From Rhineura floridana (Eukaryota; Chordata; Lepidosauria; Squamata; Rhineuridae), in assembly GCF_030035675.1 (NCBI RefSeq), contig NC_084499.1, positions 16,502,239 through 16,566,238 of the forward strand: a stretch of 64,000 nt of DNA. Reading direction: 5' to 3'. Below are positions 39,991 through 51,154 of this stretch, piece after piece. The notes under the pieces were generated by a model. The model was not told the origin of the DNA. It searched no databases and was given only the letters and a program-made list of their open reading frames with translations. The translations under genes were made by a program, and so were the position numbers. Positions within the stretch are counted from its first letter, which is position 1. Each line of letters begins with the position of its first letter.

Positions 39991-40800
39991 TGTTGTAAAA
40001 TGAGTTATAAAATGGTTGCTTTTCACATTGAAGATTCTCATACATAGGAGGGTCAAACATTCACAGGAAGGTTAAAAGTTTCAGAGCTGCTTTTTTGATC
40101 AAGACGTTTGGCACAGGAGGGTCAAACGTTCACCCTAGGAAGCAGACAATCAAGGAGAAATATCAACTTAGCTGGAAGTCTACTGACTGGCTACAAGGTT
40201 GGGAGGGGTGAAACTATTGCATATATCAAGCTAGAGAAAAGTATTTTGTCTGAAAGTAGCGGAGTCAGAAAGATGACTCCAAACAGCTGCAAGAGCAAGA
40301 ATAGGGTTGACACACTGGAATGAATTTAGAACTGGTATAACTGGATACATTTCTCTCTGTTGATTTAAAAAAAATGCTCTTATGGATAAAATTAACTTTA
40401 TTTCTAATTTCATTTCCTTAAAAACTGCTAAACGTCACCTTACTAGATTCTTAAGTAAAAGCATAATTTGTTTTGGAGAAATTTGATCATATGCCTTCTT
40501 TTTCAAGCTGTGCCTAAGAGCCCTACCACTCCAACCAGCATTGGAAATAGGTTAACCCAGTTGGAAACCCAGAAATTTAAAGGGGCTGGTTATGGGAGGC
40601 AGCAAGCATAAATAAATAAAAAAAGACATCCATTTGGTGGCCATGTTAAACTTCAGAGGAAAGAGGCATCGCTTTGGCTGATTTGCTTGCTATCCTGTGC
40701 TGCCACAGGTGTGCACCAAGATTGCTCACAATTGGTGCACATTATGATGCAAGCAGCTATAGGATTGCCCATAACGTATATCGAGCAACACACACACACA
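39991..40800. other. intergenic, nothing recognised
   Basis: AT-rich sequence. aggagggtcaaacattcaca (40047) and aggagggtcaaacgttcacc (40116) form a short direct repeat. No gene is supported. Confidence 0.45.
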
Positions 40801-40915
40801 GAGGGTTGTATCCCATCCTAGGGTAAACCCACTGAAAATAATAAGCATGACTAACTTAGATCCACTGATATCCATGAGGCTACTCTGAGTAGAACTTAGT
40901 TGCCTACAACTCATA
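40801..40915. mobile_element. palindromic MITE family D
   Basis: It reads gggttgtatcccatcctagg, gcatgactaacttagatcca and tactctgagtagaacttagt. Confidence 0.65.
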
Positions 40916-41194
40916 ATGTTTCCTTAAACGGCAAAATCTAGCTCCAGTTCATACATGCCAGCCTGGTGATAGGTATTGGCTCTGATCTCGCCTTAGGTAC
41001 CCGCCTGGTTCAAGGGCTCGCTGCATGATCCTGTACATGGCAAGAATCACATGAAAGGAAAAATGCCACCAGTTGAAACAGTCTCTATGCTGCCTCGGAA
41101 GTAGGAACAGGCTCAGACCTTACAGGACCTCCAGAGGAAGTTTTGAATAGGTGACCTGCTCATAGGAACGCCCATTCTTGATCAGACTTGAATA

Positions 41195-41455
41195 CAGGGA
41201 TGGAAAGATCTGTCTGTTTCAGTGCTCTTCATTTGTGTGTTCTTTTCACTCATGTATTCATTTTTATGCACACTATCCTCTAGTATATGCATTTTTGGAA
41301 ATGTTGTTTAGTTGGCAAACTGCATCCCAAAATTCAAATAAAGGCGAATTTCGAAGGATGGCCGTGTTTTGATTCTCATATTGTTTTGGAAATTGTGAAT
41401 TTGATAAATTCTGCTTGAAATGGGAACTGAATCGAAATTCTCACCCACCCCTAGA
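41195..41455 (-). repeat. family C AT-rich repeat, shortened
   Basis: It begins agggatggaaagatctgtct and ends gaattctcacccacccct, with gcatttttggaaatgttgtt inside. The central part is shorter than at 37357. Confidence 0.75.
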
Positions 41456-42019
41456 CTTTGAGAGCGACCACTGAGGGCACCGGGCTTCCTTTAATGCTTG
41501 TTCAAACTTGGAGACCAAAGTAGTATCTTTACTCCACAGAGCTTCAGGTATGGGATGGCCTCATAAGAAGGACATTTCCTCTGAGATAAGTAATTTAATT
41601 AAGGCCCAGACTAGGTCAAGGTGTCCTCATTTATCACTTGTTAGCTGACAGAGGCAGAATTCTGATCCTGCCTTTACAGTCACTGAGGCATCATTTATTA
41701 ATCCCTTAATTAACCATAAATCACAGGCAAGCCAAGTAGACAACAGCTTGATACATTTTCTTTTCTTTTCTGGGACATCAGCAATCTTTGGAGTCTCAAT
41801 AGTGAAGAAGACAAATTCTGCAGGTTTCTTAAAAAGTTTTTTTGTCCTAAACAGAAAAGGCAATGGGGTTTGTTAGCCAGAGCCCACCCACCCCCAATTT
41901 TACTTCCACCAGCCCCAGAATATACTATTGTGTAAATTCAGCTTGTATGTTGCACGCTTTAATGTTTCCAGCTGCCAATGAAAATTCTCTCCAAGGCTAA
42001 TTCAAGTTTGTACAGCAGG

Positions 42020-42150
42020 GATGCACAACCCTGGCCCTCCAGACCTAACTGGACTCGAACTCCCATCACCCTTCAACATTGGCCATGCTGGCTGGGAGCT
42101 GATGGGAGTTGGAATCCAATGACATCTAGGCCATAGGTTCCCCATCGCTG
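42020..42150. mobile_element. hAT-like palindromic MITE (ACAACTCCCATC family)
   Basis: Ends cagggatgcacaaccctggc and aggttccccatcgctg. gaactcccatcacccttcaa faces gctgatgggagttggaatcc. Confidence 0.7.
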
Positions 42151-42164
42151 GTGTAGAAAGACTT

Positions 42165-42288
42165 GTTGTTATATGCCTTCAAGTCGATTACGACTTATGG
42201 CGACCCTATGAATCTTTTTTGGATATATTCATAGGGTTTTCATGGTAAGAGGCAATCAGAGGTGGTTAACCATTGCCTTCCTCTAAGA
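42165..42288 (-). mobile_element. 5'-truncated 5S-type SINE with 12-bp target duplication
   Basis: Only the body and tail remain (minus: GAGGAAGGCAATGGTTAACC ... CATAGGGTCGCCATAAGTCG). The flanks gtagaaagactt (42153-42164) and gtagaaagactt (42289-42300) are identical, proving one LINE-driven insertion. Confidence 0.9.
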
Positions 42289-42300
42289 GTAGAAAGACTT

Positions 42301-42664
42301 TTGTTATGTGCTGTCAAGTCAATTTCAACTTACGATGACCCTATGAATCAGTGACCTCCAATAGCATCTGGTGTAAACCACCCTGTTCAGATCTTGTAAG
42401 TTCAGCTCTGTGGCTTCCTTTATGGAATTAATCCATCTCTTGTTTGGCCTTCCTCTTTTTCTACTCCCTTCTGTTTTTTCTAGCATTATTGTCTTTTCTA
42501 GTGACTCATGTCTTCTCGTGATGTGTCCAAAGTATGATAACCTCAGTTTTATCATTTTAGCTTCTAGAGATAGTTCTGGTTGCATTTGTTCTAAACACCC
42601 AATTATTTGTCTTTTTCGTGGTCCATGGTGTCCACAAAGCTCTCCTCCAACACCACATTCCAAA
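42301..42664 (-). mobile_element. LINE 3' end with the tail used by the 5S-SINEs
   Basis: The minus frame (stop near 42325) reads SLEAKMIKLRLSYFGHITRR, KRGRPNKRWINSIKEATELN and WRSLIHRV, the C-terminal end of an RTE/BovB- or Vingi-like polymerase. The 3' tail CATAGGGTCATCGTAAGTTG is the same as the SINE tail. Family name uncertain. Confidence 0.75.
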
Positions 42665-42719
42665 TGAGCTGATTTTTCTCTTATCCGCTTTTTTCACTAT
42701 CCAACTTTCACATCCATAC

Positions 42720-42935
42720 ATGTTGTTATATGCCTTCAAGTCAATTTCAATTTATGGCGACCCTATGAATCAGCAACCTCCAAACAGCATCTGTTGTGAA
42801 CCATCCTGTTCTAACTTGTAAGTTCAGCTGTGTGGCTTCCTATATGGAATCAATCCATCTTTTGTTTGGCCTTCCTCTTTTTCTACGCCCTTCTATTTTC
42901 CCCAGTATTATTGCCTTTTCTTAGTTATCTTAGAC
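42720..42935 (-). mobile_element. second copy of the same LINE 3' end
   Basis: gttatatgccttcaagtcaa, ggcgaccctatgaatcagca and aatcaatccatcttttgttt parallel 42305-42470 base for base, with some change. Confidence 0.75.
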
Positions 42936-43009
42936 TCCATGTGTATCATAGTTTGGCTTTCTAGCTAGTCTGGAAGCTCCCCAAACCATATAAAATAGAA
43001 GCGAGTCCG

Positions 43010-43290
43010 GTTTCAAGGTAAACAACCTGAAGAAAGGCGAGTAGGCGAGGCCTGGGCATTCCGCAGCATCAGTGAGCACAGGTCACCTGGGACCAGTTCC
43101 GTTCTCCTCAGGGGAAGTTCAGTAGGCTCTGGTCTTGGATTCAGCCTGACTCAGGTCCATCTGGGGGTGAGGCGCCAGGGTCCTGTGACAAAGCTGAGAA
43201 AGGGCCGTCTGCACCCAGGGTGAATTCGACCTCTGACATCGAGGCGGAATGGGTCCCAAGCCTGCAGGCCTGGACTGCAAGGATTGCAAG
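43010..43290. mobile_element. LTR-element-like fossil block, left copy
   Basis: ggtccatctgggggtgaggc, gacctctgacatcgaggcgg and gcctgcaggcctggactgca also occur in 43935-44720, so both belong to one repeat. The family is probably LTR-type. Broken and old. Confidence 0.4.
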
Positions 43291-43927
43291 TTGAACATGA
43301 CACAGCAGTGTGATGCTGCGGCAAAAAAGGCAAACACGGTTTTGGGATAAATAAACAGAGCTATAGTTTCCAGGTCGAGGGAAGTAATAGTCCCACTATA
43401 TTCTGCATTAGTCAGGCCTCATCTGGAATACTGCGTTCAGTTCTGGGCACCTCATTTTAAGAAAGATATAGACAAGTTAGAGCGGGTTCAGAAGAGAGCG
43501 ACAAGGATGGTAGCCGGTATGGAGAACAAGTCTTATGAGGAAAGGTTGAAGGAACTTGGCATGTTCAGTCTGGTGAAGAGAAGGCTGAGGGGCGACATGA
43601 TTGCACTCTTTAAGTACCTGAAGGGCTGTCACATAGAGGAGGGTACAGATTTGTTCACTGCTGCCCTAGAGGGTAGGACTAGGTCTAATGGTTTTAAGTT
43701 GCAGGAGCGTAGATTCAGATTGGACATTAGAAGGAACTTCTTGACAGTAAGGGCGGTTCGGCAATGGAACCGACTGCTTAGGGAGGTGGTGGGATCCCCT
43801 TCGCTGGATGTCTTCAAGCAGAGGCCGGACGGCTATCTGCAGGAGATGCTGTAGCTGTGGATTTCCTGCTGCGAGCAGGGGGTTGGACTCGATGGCCTAC
43901 AAGGCCCCTTCCAACTCTATGATTCTA
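43290..43927 (+). mobile_element. CR1 LINE 3' part
   Basis: The frame 43507-43851 encodes the CR1 polymerase C-terminus: [38 protein letters not shown] and [20 protein letters not shown]. The classic 3' end gttggactcgatggcctaca, ccttccaactctatg and ATTCTATGA follows. The frame is open, so the copy is fairly young. Confidence 0.92.
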
Positions 43928-43934
43928 TGACTCT

Positions 43935-44720
43935 TTTGGAGGAACGGATTAATAGGGACCATGCTGACGATCCCAGTGTTATATGAATGGGCCTCAGTGA
44001 GCATGCCACCCCACTCATCCTCTGATGCAGTTGTGACGACATCAGAAGCATCCGCTTCTGCTTTTATAGCAAGCGGAGTTCCTGTCGGGTCTCAGCTGGG
44101 GGAGTCATCATCATCAGAAGACCAGGTGGCTCTGCACTTGGATCCAGCCCTGGGTAAGGCTCCATTTGGGGGTGAGGAGCCAGGTTCCTATGACAAGGTT
44201 GAGGAACCAGGACAAGTTCGGCCTCTGACGTTGAGGCTGAATGGGTCACAAGCCCAAAGGAGATTTTCTCAAAAGCCACCTGGAGATCTCACCCATCCGT
44301 AGCAGTGCCTGACTGCAGGCCTGGACGCCTTGGGAGTAAAGGACTGCTTGAAGGGGATTAATAGGAGGCCTGGGGTATGGTTCCAGCAGCTGCAGCATAA
44401 AAACCCCTTTGCTAGGCAGGAAGAGCTGCTGGAACAATGTCTATACACTAGCTCTGTACCTGACCTGTCTGCTGATCACTTGTTTGACTCCAGACCTGCC
44501 TCCTGCCTTACCCTTGGCTTGCTCTGACCCCGGACTGCTTGGAACTTGACCTTAGACTGCTCTGACTTTGCTGCTCTGTTGTTGTTGTGGGCTCTGACTT
44601 TGGACTGGCCCTGGATGCTGCCTCAGTGTTGCCTTTGTCTGTGTTATTGCTGGGAAGTCTCTTGTCTCTGCAGGAGTCTGGTGAGGACTGGCTACCCGGC
44701 CACAGTGGTCTTCCCCCCTG
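43935..44720. mobile_element. LTR-element-like fossil block, right copy
   Basis: It contains the phrases of 43010-43290 plus a TATA-like gcataaaaacccc (44393) and a run of gactgctctgactttg-type units (44525-44620). Broken. Assignment to an LTR family is by general look only. Confidence 0.4.
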
Positions 44721-44782
44721 TAGTAAGGATTGTTTATTTATTGTTGGGTGATTGGTTGGTTGGTTGCATTTATATATACATG

Positions 44783-44872
44783 GAGGTCACCCAGTGAGCA
44801 TCACGGCTGAGCGGGGATTTGAACTCTGGTCTCCCAGGTCCTCGTCTAACACGCAATCCACTATGCTGCACT
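44783..44872 (-). mobile_element. Sauria SINE fragment
   Basis: ggtcacccagtgagcatcac, ggggatttgaactctggtct and cactatgctgcactggtc identify a minus-strand head. Confidence 0.75.
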
Positions 44873-45099
44873 GGTCAAGTCATTAAAGTCACTTAAGACT
44901 CTTTTAAGTCACTTGTTACCTGAAAGGCCTCCAAGCAACTTATACTGAAAGAGGGATTGCATGTCTACTTAAATTGTAGTCATCCATTCTAAATCCGAGT
45001 CTATAGCAATATATGCAAATTTCATGCAAATCTTTTTTTTTGGTGATGTGCAAGTGGCTGCCCTATGTTATATTGATTAACTACTACTAATAGGTCATT

Positions 45100-45180
45100 T
45101 AAATTCAACAGGTCTACTCTGCGTAGAACTTATTGCAAACAACCTAGGGTTGTATCCAATGTTAGGTCATCTCAGAGTAG
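45100..45180. mobile_element. palindromic MITE family D, part
   Basis: It reads caggtctactctgcgtagaa, then gggttgtatccaatgttagg. Confidence 0.6.
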
Positions 45181-45189
45181 TCCTATTCA

Positions 45190-45842
45190 TATGACTAACT
45201 TAGCGTTGAGCCTCCGCTGCCCCATGAGGGCCAGGGAGGGGGGGAGACATGAGTTCCAGGTTTCCCAGCTGTCAGAGGACGTGGAAGACCAAGGAATTGT
45301 TGAGTCTGAGCAAGACCTTGGGAGGAGGAGTGAGTTTGACTCCAGGCCAGTTCCCATGGATGGCGCGGTCTCGGAAGCGGAGAGCACGCCGCCCCCCAAT
45401 GGGTTGGAGGAGCCGTTGGAAGATGTCACAGAGTGGGCATTGACTCCCCCTTTACCAAGCGGTTCTCGAGATGCCCGAGTGCGTCACCGCCCCCTGACCT
45501 CGAGTCGGCTGCCAAGGAGACGGTTCTTTTGGACGAGCCATTGGAAGCAAACACCCCGTCACCCCGCTCCCGACGCTGCGAGAAGTGGACAGGACAGAAG
45601 CAGGACTTGCGAAGGAGTCAGAAATTACACTTTCCTTACTTAAGACTGCGGCTCTCTGGGTTACATTGCTGAGTCAACTTTCTACACACGTTGCAGAGCA
45701 TGTCTAGAGTGCAGTTAGGGACTTCTAGCGAGCTAGCTTAGAGATTTCTATGAAGCGCAGTGCTTTTGATGTATCCATTACTTTAATAAAACACCTGCGT
45801 CTCAGCCTTGTGAATCCTGCTCTGAACAGGACACTTAGGTGT
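45190..45842 (+). mobile_element. LTR-element-like fossil with open frame
   Basis: The frame 45191-45640 is acidic then basic in composition (SEDVEDQGIVESEQDLG, LPRRRFFWTSHWK) and matches no host protein I know. It is followed by a possible LTR-like end with AATAAA (45784-45789) and ctgctctgaacaggacactt. Family not settled; probably a broken LTR element. Confidence 0.4.
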
Positions 45843-45905
45843 TTTAATTTCAATAGGTATACACAAAGTAGTACTTTGTTGGCTATGTTAATGATAATGG
45901 GAAGA

Positions 45906-46043
45906 TGCTGAGTTGTATCCACCTACGTTCCCCTCAGAGCAGACCCACTGAAATTAATGAACTGGAGTTAGCCATGTTCATTCATTTCAATGGGTCTACT
46001 CTACACAGGACTGGTATGGGCCACAGGCCATTGTATCCAGCAC
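45906..46043. mobile_element. palindromic MITE family D
   Basis: tgagttgtatccacctacgt, cagagcagacccactgaaat and tcaatgggtctactctacac face one another. Confidence 0.7.
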
Positions 46044-47264
46044 TTGCATTGCCTTGTAAACTGATAAGACATGGCAGCTCTAGGGAGGGTCATCCCGTGG
46101 CCTGTGGCCAAGACACACCCTTTGGCACCCAAGGCAACCCTTGCAAATGGCAGAGACTTGTGGGTACCTTGCATTGCCGGGCACAAAAGAAATCCTGGAT
46201 TGGCAGCGTGGCCCGAAAAACAATGCATCGCAACAGGCACAAAAGCCTCTTCTGTAAGGCGAGCTGGATGAAAACAGTCCCAGGGACACGTAGGCCGGCC
46301 AGCAGCATTCTGGGATGCCTTTTTCCAACCTGGCCACCTGGCCCATTCAAACCACTCCTCTGAAATTACATAAAGGCACTGAAAGATGTGCGATAAGAGG
46401 GTGGGGAGGGAAACCACAATCCCTCCCCCCTCCCCGATACTTCAGACATTCATCCCACAGATTTTTTTTCTGACCAGCTTCCTCTTCGAATCTTTTTTCT
46501 TCCAAAGGTGTCCGTAGGACCCATCTGGCTTTAGAGTCCTTGCAGAGGATGATCCGCGCAGATGCCGCAATGATCATTTCACCTTTAGTTGCTTAAGCAC
46601 AGCTAAACTTTACCAAGGCATGGGGGTATATAAAAGGAAAAATGGCGAGCCGAAAGGGAAGGAGGAGGAATCTGCTTTCAGTGGCAGGATCTGGCACTTC
46701 TGACTCGATCAAGTGCTGCCCGCCTCAGGCTGCCTCTCAGGTCGAGTGCCCACTTACGCCTGAGCTGATTGTGGGGGTTTTTTTTCTGAAAAGCCCAACT
46801 AATCATATGCACAATCAACAAGGGATAGCTGCATTTCAGTCCGGCTATTGTTTCAGGAAGTGCGGATGAGGTAAGTTCACATTAAAATGTGACTTGAAAC
46901 CAGTCCTCTCCGCCCCTGATCCCTACAGCAGAGTATCCTTTGCTGCTTGTGTTGCAAAATCCTGGAGGAAAACTGAAATCGATAGTTTCACCTTCTTAGC
47001 CTCCTGCGTTAACTGTGAGCATCGTTCTGAAAAATAGCACTCCCTTTTTTTCGTCACAAATCCGACTTGCCCACCATGCCCTCGCCTTGCTGCATTAATT
47101 GCAGGTTCCTCATGCTTTGCCGAGCAAAACCGCTGGAAAAAAATGATGGAAGGGTGAGCCTATTGCAAGGTGATGAGTGAAGATGGGAGAGAAACTCAAT
47201 TTGGTTAGCACTGAAAGGCAAACGTACCAAACCTACCCTCTCCGAGAACAGTAGACAAACCAAA
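46044..47264. other. intergenic, nothing assigned
   Basis: No repeat seen elsewhere in the window and no frame with family similarity. Overlapping open frames on both strands at 46070-46420 reflect GC-rich composition. AGGTAAGT-like sites occur (46869) but no exon can be defended. Confidence 0.4.
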
Positions 47265-47585
47265 ATGTAACCCTCTTACAAAATTCGCACGTCTCTGAAT
47301 TTTGCAATACACGTCTCCAGCCAAGTGAACAAAACCTGCACATGCTGGGGTCACGTGTGCCTATAAATGCACCTATCAGTTACAACGTAAAGAATGTGTT
47401 GCATTTGGGAACACTGCTTTGCAAAAATGGGTGCGATTAGGCAAAATTGCACACAAGCGCATGTTTATCAGGAGGAATTTGTGCTACAATGAGTTTTAAA
47501 AAAAGACAACCTGATGTGCAACTGGGGAGAACTGGAAAAATGAGAATCGGAAAGGAACCAAAATAAGACAAATCTGCCCATCCCT
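47265..47585 (+). repeat. family C AT-rich repeat, diverged
   Basis: cttacaaaattcgcacgtct, gaattttgcaatacacgtct, aaaaatgggtgcgattagg and gacaaatctgcccatccctc fit the family order. Confidence 0.65.
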
Positions 47586-48117
47586 CATGAATAGGGGTCC
47601 CTGCCGACTTGAAATCATTTAACATGCTAGACGCAGATCAGCAAGACAAGTGCACCTTTCCTCTGTGCCAGACAGCCCTCTTAAGCTAAGTGGGCAAACA
47701 GGAAGAGGACATCGTAGGGACAGTGGAACGTGGGTAGGGCAAACCCTGGTTCACAGTGCCGCATGTGGTTTGTCTGCACTGTAAGCGTTGGTTGGAGTCT
47801 AATCTACATCTCTAGTTTTGAAGGCGAAGCCAGCTTTGGGTGCTATTTTAGGCACTTTGTATTAGGGATAAATGAAATATCAGCTTAAAGCATATTGGAA
47901 TTAATAGTGGGTAATGCACTGCTTTACAGGAAAAGAGTGGCTCCGCCAATTTACGCCCCTTCCTGATCACATAAGCTTGAGAAAATAATGAAGGGGAAGT
48001 GGAGTAAATGCAGTTAGTACATAAAACCTTAGTAGCTGCTGCTCTCCGAAGTCACTGACTTCATTGATGGAATGAAATGGAATGTTTACTAACAAAAAAA
48101 CACCCAGATACTATACA
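47586..48117. other. intergenic, nothing assigned
   Basis: Ordinary-looking sequence with no gene, tRNA or repeat that I recognise. Confidence 0.45.
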
Positions 48118-48350
48118 ATAGGTATGGGAAACCTTTTCCCCTCCAAATGCTGCTGAACGACAACTCCCATCAGCCCCAGCCAGCATGGCCAATGGTCAGG
48201 GTTGATGAGAGTTGTAGTTCAGCAATATCTGGAGGGCCAAATGTCCCCCACACCTGCTAGTTCAATTATACTGGACTACAACCATCATCATCCCTGAACG
48301 TTGGCTGGGCCAATGGGAGTTGGAGTCCAACATCATCTTGAGGGTGCCAC
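48118..48350. mobile_element. two hAT-like palindromic MITEs side by side
   Basis: 48118-48256 is nearly full length (ggtatgggaaaccttttccc ... ccaaatgtcccccacacctg, with caactcccatcagccccagc facing agagttgtagttcagcaata). 48260-48350 is a partial copy (ctggactacaaccatcatca). Confidence 0.75.
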
Positions 48351-48699
48351 CCTGACCTCCCCAGGAAGACCACTGCTGAGCAGGCAAAGTCTTGCCCAAA
48401 GAGGAAGCCCTTTGTAGCCCTTCCTGTCCAGGAGCACCCAATAGCACACTCTGGTAGGTGGAGCCAAACTAGATCCTGAGAATACATCAGTGCCCAGACA
48501 GATAGCTCAAAGTGCAATCATTCCCCCTTGTCCCTGACAGGGAGATTACGAAACAAAAACATAGATCCCCACTGTATTAACATATTGTCCTCCTGCGAGT
48601 TGTTTTAACAGATCAACAAGCTTACCTGCTTATTCTTTTTACTCTGATTGTTATTATAAAATAATAAATATATTATTAATAATATATTATTAATAATAA

Positions 48700-48936
48700 A
48701 TAATAAAAAATATATTTTACATCCCACTTTTCCTCCAAGGAGCTCAAGAGGCCATACATGGGTCTCTTCCTGCCCATTTTATCCTCACAGCAACCCCTGT
48801 GAGGTACGCTAGGCTGAGAGACAGTGACTGGCCAGCCCAAGATCACTCTCAGAGCTTCCTGGCCAAGTAGGGATTTGAACCCTGGTCTCCCAGGCCCTAG
48901 TTTGACACTCTTAAGCACTGCACCCCACTGGCTCTC
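48700..48936 (-). mobile_element. Sauria SINE with BovB-type tail
   Basis: From the tail side: ttttacatcccacttttcct, cctcacagcaacccctgtga, gagacagtgactggccagcc, and the tRNA B-box gggatttgaaccctggtctc. (ATT)n-like AT repeats precede it at 48655-48710. Confidence 0.8.
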
Positions 48937-49061
48937 TATATCCCATAGAAATAATTTATGCTGTATAAAAAGAGGTTAGCATCACGAATTCCTTTACAAC
49001 AGGAAGCAACATGAAGAGTTTGAGACAAAGAAGGTGTGTGCGGTATGTGTGAATGTGCAGG

Positions 49062-49406
49062 GCAGGTGTGAGGAACCTTTAGCCCTCCAGATGTTGCTGA
49101 ACTATACCTCCATCAGCCAATGGCCAGCGATGATGGGAGGGACATAACTCAGCAACATCTACAGAAAGGGTTCTTCACCTGGAGTCCATGGATGGCCTCC
49201 AGGGGGTCTGTAAACCAGGTGCAAAAAAAACCCCAAACCAATTTCCAATGCAATCAAATACATTTTATGCAAATTTTTGTGTCCGTTTGTGTGCATTTTT
49301 CCAGGGGGGGGAGGTCCATAACCTTCATCAGATTCCCAGTGGGGTCCGTGACCCTAAAAAGGTTAAGCAGCACTGATCCAGAGGGCCACAGGTTCCCCAC
49401 ACCTGG
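49062..49406. mobile_element. hAT-like MITE nested in another
   Basis: The outer MITE (49062-49150 and 49378-49406: ggtgtgaggaacctttagcc ... gagggccacaggttccccac) is opened by an element at about 49156-49377 whose ends are gggttcttcacctggagtcc and accctaaaaaggttaagcag. Confidence 0.7.
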
Positions 49407-50907
49407 TGCAGAGAAAAGAACGCCAAACAGTTCTCTTATCCCCAATGGTTCTTTTTATTAAATCACTTCTGACAACCTAGAAACTTTCCTTTGTTTGGGA
49501 AATGATCCTTGATACAGATGCGTGAGACAGGAGGTGAGGAGCCCAGCTTGAAGCGACAGACAGGAGACCATTGGTGATGAACCAATAAGGCCAGTCTTAA
49601 AACTGCTTAAGGACGCCGAAAGGGCGAAGGTGTAGGAAAGTAAGAACTGTGTTGCTGAGTCATCCCAAGGTGCCACCATTCTCTTCTCAACGGCGGCCGA
49701 CCAGATGCAACTGGACGCCCCAAGAAGGGCACAGAAGCAAAGGCTGTGTGCAAGGTTCTCTGTCTGCTAGCCCAGCAAACTGTTTCCCCCCTCTACAGGC
49801 CGTTTGAAAATTGCTGATGGTCTCGACGGACCATTTAACGATGGTTCCGTCGGTTGTAGCCGCTGTAAGGCGTTCTGCTAAGTGCTGCATGATTTTTAAG
49901 TCTAATTTCATTGCTTTACTGTACTACAAATCTGCATTCCATGGCACTCAAATGGCAATACGACGGAAGAAATTAAAAGAAGCAATGAAAATACAAGTAC
50001 AATTCAATATGGATACTCAATGAGGACATGCCGCGGGCCACATGAATGAAGCTCACAGGCCACTGTTGGTCCGCAGATCACCTTCTGGACATCTCTGCAC
50101 TAGCGCAAGGGCTCTAGCCAGTGGGTGCGGTTTAATGTTGCACAACAGAGGAATCCAACTCAATAGTCGCAAAAGCAGAGAATCGCTGTGCAAGAGATTT
50201 GCAATCTGTTCCACTACAAAATTCACCAGCAGATTGATTTATGCATTCTCTTGCACAACAGTGTTCCACTGGTGCAAAACATTTGCCCAATGGAATAAGT
50301 AGAACACTATGTGACTTTAACTCAGTGCCACATTGGATATACCAGTGGCCTTGGTGGGATCCAGCAAGACAATTCTCATGTTCATAGACCTCACCCTATA
50401 CCCCTGAGCTCAGTGGCTGTTACGGAGAGAACCACATATTACTGGAACGCTACTGTGGAGGTAACTGATGTGGCGCTCTCCAGATGCTGTTGGACTACAA
50501 CTCTCATAATCCCTGACCATAGATCATGATCACTAGGACTGATAGGAACTTAGTTCAGCAACATCTGAAGGGTACCACGTGGGCCACATTCTTTTAGCAT
50601 CTCTCACTGCAGAAGAGACAAGCCGTCATTTGATTACAGAAGAAGTGGCTAGTTTCTTCTGCAGTGGAAATGGCTGTGTTGAAAATAGCAATTCTTACAT
50701 GCAAAAATTAGTTCCAAGTCCTTTGTGTTTTTTTTATCATGCCTTGTGTTTTTCATCAAAAGCATAACAGGAAACTGCAAAGCAGCCCAGGACCAGCTCT
50801 CAAAAGCTTTCCAATATCGGGGGCTTCATCCATGAATTTCCAAAACTCTCTCCGCCACCAGGCAATCTAGACACAAAAATCTTGACTTTGTATTTTTCTT
50901 GTCTGCA
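49407..50907. other. intergenic with repeat fragments
   Basis: 49840-50100 holds a repeat with a gcgggccacatgaatgaagc end. 50460-50590 is an ACAACTCTCATAATCCCTGA-type MITE. 50100-50330 repeats the motif gcacaacag/ttgcacaac several times. No gene is supported. Confidence 0.45.
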
Positions 50908-51154
50908 TTTATGTTGTATTTTTATCCGGCCCTTTCCCCCAACAAGCTCACAGCAGCATCCAAGGTTCTTCCCCCTCCCCAAGACACACGCATGTGCACA
51001 CACACAATTTTATCCTCACAACAACCCTGTGAGGTAGGTTTGGCTGAGAGATAGTGACTGGCCCAAGGTCACTCAATGAGTTTCATAGCTGAGGGAGGAT
51101 TTGAACTTGGGACTTCCTGGTCAATGGCCAGTGCTCTACCCACTATGCCACACT
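50908..51154 (-). mobile_element. Sauria SINE, near full length
   Basis: It runs from atttttatccggccctttcc, through ctcacaacaaccctgtgagg and tgactggcccaaggtcactc, to the head gaggatttgaacttgggact and ctacccactatgccacac. Confidence 0.85.

Noticed and set aside
43507-43854. 115-residue frame as a host gene
   Set aside because: It is the CR1 polymerase C-terminus followed by the CR1 3' tail.
46001-46417. Several overlapping 80-140-residue frames on both strands
   Set aside because: Open frames in four or more frames at once reflect base composition; no homology or splice context was found.
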